Positions 30,254 through 36,635 of a stretch of DNA of 36,702 nucleotides are shown here, piece by piece. Every line of letters starts with the position of its first letter. Position 1 is the stretch's first letter. Both the position numbers and the translations under genes were made by a program. The notes under the pieces were generated by a model. The model did not search any database. It saw only the letters and a program-made list of their open reading frames with translations, and was not told where the DNA came from. Source of the DNA: JAGOVB01 sp964481175. Lineage in GTDB: Bacteria > Patescibacteriota > Minisyncoccia > Phycocordibacterales > PALSA-1337. The DNA is taken from assembly GCA_964481175.1 (NCBI GenBank), contig CAYZSZ010000007.1, positions 1 through 36,702 of the forward strand, read 5' to 3'.

Positions 30254-31255
30254 ATGGCCACAAAAATAAATAAGCTCGCAGGTTCACAAATCGAAATAGT
30301 AACAAGCATAAGCGCTAAAGACCTTAGCGCTTATCGCGTGCAAGCAATCAAAAATTTAAACGAAGAAGTAAAGATCGACGGCTTCCGAAAGGGCAAAATC
30401 CCTGAACAAGTCTTGGTCGACAAGCTCGGTGAAATGACCGTTCTCTATGAGATGGCAGAGCTTGCGATCGGTGATGAATATCCAAAGATCTTGGAAAAAG
30501 AAAAGATCGATGCGATCGGTAGACCAGAAGTAAAGATCACCAAGATTGCAAAAGATAATCCTCTCGAATTTACCATCACTACCGCAGTTACTCCAGAGGT
30601 AAAGATCGGTGACTATAAAAAAATTGCAAAAGGATACCCAGAAACAACACCAGCAGAAGTTACCGACGAAGAAACTGACAAAGTAATCGCTGAGATCATC
30701 AAGCAGCAAACACACACTCACGATGATGGAGAAGAACATGTCCCAGAGCTCAATGATGAATTTGTAAAATCATTAGGAAACTTTGAAAATGTTGAAGATT
30801 TTAAAAAGAAAGTAAAGGAAAATCTAAATCAGGAAAAGAAACATCGAGCTCTCGAGAAACGACGCCTCGATATCGCAGAAAAGATACTTGAAACTGCAGA
30901 GATCGATATCCCTCGCATCATGGTAGAGCACGAGCTCAGCCGAAGCGAAGCACAGTTCAAAGATGATATCAGCAGAATGGGAGTAAAAGTAGAAGACTAC
31001 CTAGCTCGTATCAAAAAATCTATTGATGATTTGAAAAAAGAATGGGAAGAAGGTGCAATCAAAAAAGCAAAGCTACAGCTCGTACTTAGCAAGATCGCTC
31101 AGGAAGAAAAATTGACTCCAGACGCAAAAGAAGTAGAAAAAGAAGTTGCGATGATACTTGAGCACTACAAAAATGCGGACCCTATCCAAGCTCGAGTATA
31201 TGCAGAAACTGTGCTTACCAACGACAAAGTGTTTGCTTTCCTAGAATCGCTATAG
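30254..31255 (+). CDS. tig: Trigger factor lacking the PPIase domain
   Basis: The 333-aa ribosome-associated chaperone has its ribosome-binding N-domain with the GFRKGKIPEQVL signature near residue 44. The C-terminal helical arms run from about residue 165 (PELNDEFVKSLGNFENVEDF). The FKBP-like PPIase domain that normally separates them (about 90-100 residues) is missing, replaced by a short His/Asp/Glu-rich linker around THTHDDGEEH. Bacterial trigger factors are usually 430-450 aa. I chose the ATG at 30254, giving MATKINKLAGSQ. The tail overlaps the convergent rsmE by 41 nt. Confidence 0.93.
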   Translation: MATKINKLAGSQIEIVTSISAKDLSAYRVQAIKNLNEEVKIDGFRKGKIPEQVLVDKLGEMTVLYEMAELAIGDEYPKILEKEKIDAIGRPEVKITKIAKDNPLEFTITTAVTPEVKIGDYKKIAKGYPETTPAEVTDEETDKVIAEIIKQQTHTHDDGEEHVPELNDEFVKSLGNFENVEDFKKKVKENLNQEKKHRALEKRRLDIAEKILETAEIDIPRIMVEHELSRSEAQFKDDISRMGVKVEDYLARIKKSIDDLKKEWEEGAIKKAKLQLVLSKIAQEEKLTPDAKEVEKEVAMILEHYKNADPIQARVYAETVLTNDKVFAFLESL

Positions 31256-31874
31256 CCGCAGTCTCGACGCGCAGAACCTGCTCACCGATAGATACGATGG
31301 GCAGGTTTTTGCTTTTAAAATGAGCGAGCTCTGCATCACTCCAGCCTCCTTCAGGACCGATAATGATCACGTTCTCAGTGATTTCTCGCTTCTCCCCTTT
31401 CGGATCGAGCACTACGCCAGCTAAATTAAAATTCTGAAGAACGACTGGTTCATATATTTCTGGGATAGTCACACGACCACTTTGCTCACTCGCCTCGAGA
31501 GCGATCTTGCGTGCACGCTCCATATTCACATTTTTCTTTTCTGTTCGTTCAGAAATAAGTGGGATGATTGTAGTAACGCCCAATTCTGTCGCCTTCTCAA
31601 TAATCAATTCAAAATTGTCTTTCTTTGGAATAGAGATCGCTAACGTCAGTGGCTTTAGACTAGGTCGTTCGGTTTTTTCCAAGACTTTTATCTCAGCGAA
31701 GTCTTTGTCGAGATTTGTAAACTCACAAAGAAACTCATAACCCGAACCATCAAAAAATATAGCCTTCTCCCCTGTCTTCATTCGAAATACTTTTTTCCAC
31801 TGATGAATCTGATCAACATTGTCGATAGTAAAAGTATCTTCTACATGTGGTGTATAAAAACGATGGATTTTCAT
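31215..31874 (-). CDS. rsmE: 16S rRNA (uracil-1498-N3)-methyltransferase RsmE
   Basis: The 219-aa SPOUT methyltransferase modifies U1498 of 16S rRNA. It starts MKIHRFYTPHV, with a PUA-like N-domain, the SIPKKDNFELIIEKATELGV segment near 80, IIGPEGGWSDAE near 165 and the knot motif QVLRVETAAIAIL near the C-terminus. The longer in-frame reading upstream (to 32006) enters unrelated sequence and is rejected. TATTAT (31881-31886), preceded by TGT, ends 6 nt before the ATG, predicting a leaderless mRNA. Confidence 0.95.
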   Translation of the reverse strand: MKIHRFYTPHVEDTFTIDNVDQIHQWKKVFRMKTGEKAIFFDGSGYEFLCEFTNLDKDFAEIKVLEKTERPSLKPLTLAISIPKKDNFELIIEKATELGVTTIIPLISERTEKKNVNMERARKIALEASEQSGRVTIPEIYEPVVLQNFNLAGVVLDPKGEKREITENVIIIGPEGGWSDAELAHFKSKNLPIVSIGEQVLRVETAAIAILGKQTLCRW

Positions 31875-31880
31875 AAAAAG

Positions 31881-31889
31881 ATAATAACA
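31881..31889 (-). promoter_or_regulatory. Extended -10 of rsmE (leaderless)
   Basis: TGT then TATTAT on the minus strand (hexamer 31881-31886), 6 nt before the ATG at 31874. Confidence 0.5.
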
Positions 31890-32150
31890 CAGAGCCCCCG
31901 CACATTGAAGTCGGGCGCTTTGAATCTGAATATGGCTCACCAGAAACCAGGCAGCCTGGGTAAAAGTGAGTACGGTGGCATGGGAACGACAGTACCCCGA
32001 CCGCAAAATATCTGCCCGTATGGATTTGGTTCCACGTTTACTGGAATAAGATCAGCGGGAAGCGAGATGTCCGCAGTGAAATCAGCTGGGGGTGGACAAT
32101 GATTTTCGGGATCAATTTCCCAATTCGCAGCGCATCCGCTCTGCAGTCGG
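31890..32150. other. G+C-rich, hairpin-dense stretch between rsmE and clpP, possible structured RNA
   Basis: This fills the only intergenic gap over 300 nt. G+C is about 52% by hand count (31921-32160) against roughly 40% in clpP. Short inverted repeats are dense: GCCCCCG/CGGGCGC (31894-31918, one mismatch), CTCAC/GTGAG enclosing CCAGG/CCTGG (31936-31970), TTCCA/TGGAA (32030-32046), GCGG/CCGC (32055-32074), GGGA/TCCC (32108-32121), GCAG/CTGC (32127-32144). I find none of the signature segments of RNase P RNA, tmRNA, SRP RNA or group I/II introns. The strand is undecided. Confidence 0.35.
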
Positions 32151-32170
32151 CGCCTTAAAGAACATTTCAT
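31937..32170 (-). CDS. Possible 77-aa proline-rich small protein in the rsmE-clpP gap
   Basis: An open frame from the ATG at 32168-32170 to TGA at 31937 encodes a 77-aa protein rich in Pro, with four Cys, ending LLPRLPGFW. It has a credible promoter on the same strand: TTTACA (32201-32206), 17 nt, TATATT (32178-32183), then 7 nt to the ATG, the same leaderless layout as neighbouring genes. I recognise no family. Its codon and base composition differ from nearby genes, so it may be acquired, or the reading frame may be an accident of a structured RNA. Confidence 0.35.
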   Translation of the reverse strand: MKCSLRRRLQSGCAANWEIDPENHCPPPADFTADISLPADLIPVNVEPNPYGQIFCGRGTVVPMPPYSLLPRLPGFW

Positions 32171-32177
32171 GCAAAAC

Positions 32178-32206
32178 AATATATGCCTGATATAGACATT
32201 TGTAAA
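32178..32206 (-). promoter_or_regulatory. Promoter reading into the G+C-rich stretch
   Basis: On the minus strand TTTACA (32201-32206), a 17-nt spacer and TATATT (32178-32183). It overlaps the divergent clpP promoter. Confidence 0.45.
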
Positions 32207-32221
32207 GGAAATATGTAGTAT
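32193..32221 (+). promoter_or_regulatory. Promoter of clpP (leaderless)
   Basis: TAGACA (32193-32198), a 17-nt spacer and TAGTAT (32216-32221), followed by 6 nt and the ATG at 32228. Confidence 0.65.
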
Positions 32222-32227
32222 ATGCAC

Positions 32228-32797
32228 ATGCTTATACCAACAGTTATCGAAAAAACTACATACGGCGAACGTGCATATGACATTTATTCACGCCTTTTAA
32301 AGGATAATATTATTTTCCTTGGCGGCCCTATCGACGATCATACTGCAAACATCATCATTGCCCAGCTTCTTTTCCTTCAATCTGAAGACCCAAAAAAGGA
32401 TATTTCTCTATATATAAACTCTCCAGGAGGATCAGTCACAGCCACTTTGGCAATCATCGACACGATGAATCATATAAAAAATGATGTTTCAACTGTCTGT
32501 GTTGGAATCGCTGCATCAGGAGGAGCAATGGTGCTCTCAGCTGGAAAGCAAGGCAAGCGGTATGCCCTACCAAACTCAGAGGTGATGATTCACCAGCCAC
32601 TAGGCGGTGCAGAAGGTCAGGCTACTGATATCGAGATCAGCGCACGCCACATCCTCAAAACTCGTGAAAACCTCAACAAAATGCTCGCAAAAAATACAGG
32701 TCAGCCACTGTCAAAGATCGAAAAAGATGTAGAGCGAGACTTCTTCATGTCAGCTGAAGAAGCAAAGAAATACGGCATCATAGACAAAGTATTGTAA
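32228..32797 (+). CDS. clpP: ATP-dependent Clp protease proteolytic subunit
   Basis: The 189-aa serine protease forms the ClpP barrel fed by Clp ATPases. The triad is visible: Ser in IAASGGAM, His in MIHQP and Asp in ERDFFMSAEEA. I use the ATG at 32228, giving MLIPTVIEKTTYGERAYDIY, the standard family start. The ATG at 32222 lies within 6 nt of the -10 and would precede the transcription start. The glycine in ASGGA replaces the common Met of ASMGA. rny follows after 32 nt. Confidence 0.96.
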   Translation: MLIPTVIEKTTYGERAYDIYSRLLKDNIIFLGGPIDDHTANIIIAQLLFLQSEDPKKDISLYINSPGGSVTATLAIIDTMNHIKNDVSTVCVGIAASGGAMVLSAGKQGKRYALPNSEVMIHQPLGGAEGQATDIEISARHILKTRENLNKMLAKNTGQPLSKIEKDVERDFFMSAEEAKKYGIIDKVL

Positions 32798-32798
32798 G

Positions 32799-32824
32799 TG
32801 TTATAGTATGGGCTTGTACCATAC
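32799..32824 (+). promoter_or_regulatory. Extended -10 and inverted repeat before rny
   Basis: TGT-TATAGT (hexamer 32802-32807) could start an rny transcript about 16 nt before its ATG. The overlapping inverted repeat GTATGG-7 nt-CCATAC (32806-32824) could act as an operator or leader hairpin. Confidence 0.4.
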
Positions 32825-32829
32825 AATAT

Positions 32830-34359
32830 ATGTCATTAAAATTGGTAGCTCTCTTCCTCTCCCTTGCAGGGTTGATCGGAATTGCGCTCGGGTACTACCT
32901 TCGACTCATCATTTCCCTCGGGAAAAAGGGTTCGATGGAGCTTGAGATCAAGGAAATGCTCCTTGAGGCAAAGGAAGAAGCAACAAAAATTACAGTAGAC
33001 GCAGAATCGAAAGCAGAACAACTCCTTGAAGAAGCCCGAAAAGAAATCAAAGAAAAGGAAGACAGAATCCAGACCACGGAAGCACGACTTATAAAGAAAG
33101 AAGACTTACTTGATAAACGACAGGCAGATAAGAATGCGGAAGTAGAAAAAGTAAAGGAGAAAGTAGCTGAGATTAAAAATATCAAAGAACGAGCTGAAAA
33201 GCTTGAACTTGAACGAAAAGCTGCGCTTGAAAAAGTGGCAGGTCTTTCTGTTGAAGCAGCAAAAGAAGAAATTATTAAAAATGTAGAGAAAAATAACGAA
33301 GAAGACATCCTTGTCCGGATGCAAAAACTAGAAGCACAAGGTGAAGATCGTCTAGAAGCACGAGCAAAAGATATTCTTGCGATGTCGATCCAGCGCCTTG
33401 CAAACTCTGTAGCCTCAGACGCCCTATCGACATCGGTACCGATAGCAAATGATGAGCTCAAGGGTAAAATCATTGGAAAAGAAGGCAGAAACATCAAAGC
33501 ATTCGAGCGTATGACCGGCGTAGAGGTGATTGTGGACGATACACCAGGTGCTATCACCTTATCGTCATTTGACCCCGTACGACGCCATATAGCGCGAATA
33601 GCACTAACAGAATTGATCAAAGATGGTCGTATCCAGCCAGCAAAGATCGAAAAGGAGGTAGAAAAAGCTCAAGAAGAGATAAACAAAACCATAAAGGAGC
33701 AAGGAGAAAAGGCTGCGTATGAATGTGGTGTGCTCAATCTAGACCCACGAGTTACATTGGTGCTCGGACGGTTACACTTCCGAACAAGCTACGGTCAGAA
33801 CGTATTGCAACACTCTATCGAGATGGCACACATCGCAGGTATGATCGCCGAAGAAATCGGTGCAAATGTTGCCGTTGCAAAAGCCGGTGCCCTCCTCCAC
33901 GATATAGGGAAAGCACTTGATCACGAAGTTGCAGGAACACATGTAGAGATCGGACGAAGAATCCTCCAGAAATTCAATGTGAGTGAAGATATTATCAAAG
34001 CGATGCAAGCGCATCATGAAGAATATCCATACGAAACCCTAGAGTCACGCATCGTCCAGACTGCAGATGCGATCTCAGGAGCGCGCCCAGGAGCACGACG
34101 CGATAGTATCGAAAACTATATCAAGCGTCTTACCGACCTCGAAGCAATTGCAAACTCATTCCCTGCTGTCGAGAAGTCATACGCCCTCCAAGCAGGTCGT
34201 GAAATCCGCATCTTCGTCACTCCAGAAAAGATTTCTGACCTTGAAGCAAAGAAATTAGCACGTGATATTGCAGTAAAAATAGAAAAAGATTTGCGATACC
34301 CAGGAGAAATAAAGGTAAACGTTATCCGAGAGACCCGCGCAATCGAGTTTGCAAGATAA
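32830..34359 (+). CDS. rny: Ribonuclease Y
   Basis: The 509-aa membrane-anchored endoribonuclease starts mRNA decay in many bacteria lacking RNase E. It has an N-terminal membrane helix (about 5-27), a long coiled coil (40-150), a KH domain (KGKIIGKEGRNIKAFE near 213) and an HD domain (LLHDIGKALDHE near 357). Length matches the family (about 520). It follows clpP closely. Placing it with ClpP makes a small turnover module; this is inference from position. Confidence 0.97.
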   Translation: MSLKLVALFLSLAGLIGIALGYYLRLIISLGKKGSMELEIKEMLLEAKEEATKITVDAESKAEQLLEEARKEIKEKEDRIQTTEARLIKKEDLLDKRQADKNAEVEKVKEKVAEIKNIKERAEKLELERKAALEKVAGLSVEAAKEEIIKNVEKNNEEDILVRMQKLEAQGEDRLEARAKDILAMSIQRLANSVASDALSTSVPIANDELKGKIIGKEGRNIKAFERMTGVEVIVDDTPGAITLSSFDPVRRHIARIALTELIKDGRIQPAKIEKEVEKAQEEINKTIKEQGEKAAYECGVLNLDPRVTLVLGRLHFRTSYGQNVLQHSIEMAHIAGMIAEEIGANVAVAKAGALLHDIGKALDHEVAGTHVEIGRRILQKFNVSEDIIKAMQAHHEEYPYETLESRIVQTADAISGARPGARRDSIENYIKRLTDLEAIANSFPAVEKSYALQAGREIRIFVTPEKISDLEAKKLARDIAVKIEKDLRYPGEIKVNVIRETRAIEFAR

Positions 34360-34376
34360 TATAGGGGGTATATAAT
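34348..34376 (+). promoter_or_regulatory. Promoter of the HU gene
   Basis: TTGCAA (34349-34354), a 16-nt spacer and TATAAT (34371-34376); the -35 lies in the last codons of rny. The predicted leader is about 24 nt. Confidence 0.6.
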
Positions 34377-34406
34377 AGGCCATTATAAGCCAAATATTAA
34401 GAACAT

Positions 34407-34679
34407 ATGAATAAAGCAGCAATCGTAGATGCAGTACATGCAGTATTGGGAGGAACAAAGGTTCAGGCAGAACAAGCAGTTGATGCTGTCGTGAACTCAG
34501 TTATCAATACCCTCAAGAAAGGAGACGAGGTAAGCATTGCAGGTTTGGGTATATTCTCAGTAAAGCAGCGCGCAGCACGAGAAGCTCGAAATCCTCGAAC
34601 TGGTGAATCAATCAAGGTTCCAGCTATGAAGGTTCCAAAGTTCCGAGCAGCAAAGGCATTGAAGGATGCAGTAAAATAA
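34407..34679 (+). CDS. HU-family DNA-binding protein
   Basis: The 90-aa nucleoid protein bends DNA as a dimer. It starts MNKAAIVDAVHAVLGG, with the GDEVSIAGLGIFSVKQRAAREARNPRTGE core near 41-69 (split here into known parts) and a basic C-terminus. The size is exactly that of HU. HU and IHF cannot be told apart safely from one member. It has its own promoter and a strong terminator. Confidence 0.96.
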   Translation: MNKAAIVDAVHAVLGGTKVQAEQAVDAVVNSVINTLKKGDEVSIAGLGIFSVKQRAAREARNPRTGESIKVPAMKVPKFRAAKALKDAVK

Positions 34680-34688
34680 GCTACTCCA

Positions 34689-34721
34689 ATAAAAAACCAC
34701 CCGCTACGGGTGGTTTTTTAT
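34689..34721. terminator. Bidirectional terminator between HU and TrmB
   Basis: A perfect 15-bp stem with core CCACCCG / CGGGTGG, a CTA loop, and A6 and T6 on the two sides, so it works in both directions for these convergent genes. Confidence 0.93.
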
Positions 34722-34724
34722 TTG

Positions 34725-35480
34725 CTAATTCCAGATTCCCTTAAACACCTCCCTCATGTTATGAGCAATTGTTGCGTCATGGATCTGTACAAGATAAAAA
34801 GGTTTTTTGTCGGTGATGATCATGGTGAGATAGTCTCCTGTGATCCATGTCGTTGCGCTAAAACCAGCACCCTTATCCCAAAACCTTATTTGCCGCTTTT
34901 CATATTTACGAGTCGCCATTTCTTTTTCTATAGAAGAATCGTTGGTAAGTAACTTCAATGTAAGTTCAGGCGGAGCTGACTTGGTCCAGTACCAATCAAT
35001 CCATTTTTGAAAATGCACCACAAAACTCGGATCCTGAAAGCCCCACCACATTTTGTCTCGAGAGAGTGCGCTCTCATTCCACTTTGCCGCCTGCTTGAAT
35101 AGGAAATCTTCTAGATCTTCTTCGTATATGAAAGTGATTTTTGGAATCGAATACTTTGTTGTCTTTGCAAAATCTTGTAATTCATTAATTACCTGGTCTA
35201 TGAGAACCTTTTTTTCTTGTACAGCTCGCTCTTCCCTTTTGATGAGATTTTTTAGATCTTCTGGGGGTAAGGCTACTAGATGTGTCTTTGGGCCAGCAAT
35301 ATCCTCGATGATCACCCCTTTGGCTACGAGCTCTTTGGCAATGCTATATACCGTCGTACGGTTGATACCCGTAATTTTGGCTAGGTTTGCAGGGGTAGTC
35401 TTCCCTTGAGTAAGTATAGCCAGGTATACCTGTATCTCTTTTTCAACAAAGCCGAGTTGTTTAAACAATTCTTCAATCAT
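34725..35480 (-). CDS. TrmB-family transcriptional regulator (second copy)
   Basis: The 251-aa protein has an N-terminal TrmB winged helix (about 1-72: GFVEKEIQVYLAIL, NLAKITGINRTTVYSIAKELVAKGV), a helical linker (75-110) and a C-terminal domain with several Trp residues in a predicted sensor region. It has the same size and layout as the protein at 8406-9161 but low similarity beyond the DNA-binding part. Its promoter carries an 8-bp inverted repeat over the -35, suggesting autorepression. It is divergent from the orphan gene at 35655, a possible target. Confidence 0.88.
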   Translation of the reverse strand: MIEELFKQLGFVEKEIQVYLAILTQGKTTPANLAKITGINRTTVYSIAKELVAKGVIIEDIAGPKTHLVALPPEDLKNLIKREERAVQEKKVLIDQVINELQDFAKTTKYSIPKITFIYEEDLEDFLFKQAAKWNESALSRDKMWWGFQDPSFVVHFQKWIDWYWTKSAPPELTLKLLTNDSSIEKEMATRKYEKRQIRFWDKGAGFSATTWITGDYLTMIITDKKPFYLVQIHDATIAHNMREVFKGIWN

Positions 35481-35486
35481 GCCTTT

Positions 35487-35515
35487 ATCCTATACTGTTG
35501 TTATAAATTTGTCAA
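35487..35515 (-). promoter_or_regulatory. Promoter of the second TrmB gene (leaderless)
   Basis: On the minus strand TTGACA (35510-35515), a 17-nt spacer and TAGGAT (35487-35492), then 6 nt to the ATG at 35480. Confidence 0.65.
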
Positions 35516-35519
35516 CAGT
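35492..35519. promoter_or_regulatory. Candidate operator over the TrmB promoter
   Basis: The perfect inverted repeat TACTGTTG-12 nt-CAACAGTA covers the -35 hexamer and the spacer. A bound dimer would block polymerase. Binding by the encoded TrmB protein is inferred. Confidence 0.5.
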
Positions 35520-35578
35520 ATTATATGTTGATATATAAGGGTTTATATGAATTGAAAGTATTCTTTGTCTGAATTTAC

Positions 35579-35607
35579 TTGACAGATGGCTTAAAAAAGG
35601 TTATCAT
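35579..35607 (+). promoter_or_regulatory. Promoter of the 178-aa orphan gene
   Basis: TTGACA (35579-35584), a 17-nt spacer and TATCAT (35602-35607) predict a start near 35614 and a leader of about 41 nt. Confidence 0.65.
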
Positions 35608-35643
35608 GTAGGAGGTAAGATCATTAACAACAAACCAATACCG

Positions 35644-35649
35644 AAGGGA
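35644..35649 (+). promoter_or_regulatory. Shine-Dalgarno-like site of the 178-aa gene
   Basis: AAGGGA ends 5 nt before the ATG. Such sites are rare in this window, and this one fixes the start at 35655. Confidence 0.45.
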
Positions 35650-35654
35650 ACGTT

Positions 35655-36191
35655 ATGTATACGATTAGCAAAGACCACCAATCAATTCTCAGGGGTGGTC
35701 AAGCTTTCTTCACCAGTCCGATTGCGAATCAATGTGAGTCATCGCTGAATGTCGGCATGGTTATACCCCCCACACACCCACACACCTGGAGTAACCGGAC
35801 CGAGGTACTTGTTGCAGGAGGAAACTGTTGCCATGGATACCTTATAGGAGTCAATGCAGGAGGAAAGATCACTGTGATTACGTCGGTGGACTTCAATGTC
35901 TACAGCATGGCTCCTGTAATTAACGAGAGTAAGTTAATCGGTGTACTCGTATGTGGCCATGGATGCTCTGGTTCAGGTGTTCGTTTTGTGAGCTTTGACG
36001 GAGCAATCCCTACTGTTACCACAATCCCCGGCACCGACCACCCGAATCTGTTTCACGAGTGGGCTCGAGTCTCAAGCCCCCTTGTCTGTCCAGATATTTG
36101 GAATTTGTTGAAGCAAATAGGTGTTACTGTCGACCGGGAGCAGACCAGAGATGCTCTGAAGGACTTCACTCCTTTCAAGGCATCGAGGTGA
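35655..36191 (+). CDS. Orphan protein, unknown function
   Basis: I do not recognise this 178-aa protein. There is no signal peptide or membrane helix. It is rich in Gly, Val, Ser and Thr and looks beta-rich, with five Cys and several His (GNCCHGY near 57, VCGHGCSGSG near 99, PLVCPDIW near 144). A metal site or disulfides are possible. Codon use and G+C (near 50% by eye) differ from neighbours. It has its own consensus promoter, a true leader, a Shine-Dalgarno-like site and a tight terminator, unlike most genes here, which suggests a self-contained and possibly acquired unit. Confidence 0.75.
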   Translation: MYTISKDHQSILRGGQAFFTSPIANQCESSLNVGMVIPPTHPHTWSNRTEVLVAGGNCCHGYLIGVNAGGKITVITSVDFNVYSMAPVINESKLIGVLVCGHGCSGSGVRFVSFDGAIPTVTTIPGTDHPNLFHEWARVSSPLVCPDIWNLLKQIGVTVDREQTRDALKDFTPFKASR

Positions 36192-36211
36192 TACTCTGAG
36201 ACACTCTACAG

Positions 36212-36243
36212 GCCATCGGTTCACGACCGATGGCTTTTCTTTT
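36212..36243 (+). terminator. Terminator of the 178-aa gene
   Basis: The 9-bp perfect stem GCCATCGGT / ACCGATGGC with a TCACG loop, followed by TTTTCTTTT. Confidence 0.92.
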
Positions 36244-36255
36244 GTTTTTAAAATG

Positions 36256-36326
36256 TGCGGGATGCCAGAATCGAACTGGCGACCACAGTTTGGAAAACTG
36301 TTGTTTTACCACTAAACTAATCCCGC
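36256..36326 (-). tRNA. tRNA-Gly (anticodon TCC)
   Basis: The cloverleaf is complete: acceptor GCGGGAT/ATCCCGC, D-arm GTTTAGTGGTAAAAC, anticodon stem ACAGT/ACTGT around a loop with TCC, and a T-arm containing GTTCGATT. The discriminator is A. CCA is not encoded. Confidence 0.95.
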
Positions 36327-36339
36327 GATGTGCTCCATA

Positions 36340-36630
36340 CTAGCAGATAATTGGATTTTTTGAAATATCTGCGAGCACTTCCCCGTTATCTCCAGTATCT
36401 ACTTTGTTTTTTCTTTCAAATCCACACTTTTCACACTTATGAAGTATTTTCCCATCGATATAGCCGATAGGCTTCATAAGACCGCCACACTCAGCCTTTC
36501 TATCCCCCGGATCTACGTCTACGTGCCTGCTCCAGAGGCATTTGGGACAATGATTGGTATATCCATCACCTTTTACCTCGAAACCACAGTGAAGACAGTT
36601 AAAATCTTCAATATTCTTTATAAATGACAT
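36340..36630 (-). CDS. RNHCP-domain zinc protein
   Basis: The 96-aa protein matches the RNHCP family: FNCLHCGF near residues 10-17, TNHCPKCLWSRHVDVDPGDR near 25-44, CGGLMKP and a final HKCEKCGF pair. The Cys and His residues suggest two zinc sites. The molecular role of the family is not known to me; RNA binding is plausible from the zinc-ribbon form. It lies between tRNA-Pro (5 nt upstream) and tRNA-Gly (13 nt downstream) on the same strand and is probably part of one transcript with them. Confidence 0.9.
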   Translation of the reverse strand: MSFIKNIEDFNCLHCGFEVKGDGYTNHCPKCLWSRHVDVDPGDRKAECGGLMKPIGYIDGKILHKCEKCGFERKNKVDTGDNGEVLADISKNPIIC

Positions 36631-36635
36631 AAATG

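Noticed and set aside
31875..32006. 44-residue N-terminal extension of RsmE
   Set aside because: It runs upstream of the predicted promoter into the G+C-rich stretch and has no family similarity; MKIHRFY is the normal start.
31803..32102. 99-aa plus-strand ORF across the start of rsmE and the G+C-rich stretch
   Set aside because: The first third is antisense to rsmE and there is no plus-strand promoter or start signal at the right place; the minus-strand 77-aa frame has better support.
35610..35615. AGGAGG upstream of the 178-aa gene
   Set aside because: It lies 39 nt before the ATG and at the predicted transcription start, so it is not a usable Shine-Dalgarno; AAGGGA at 35644-35649 is at the right distance.
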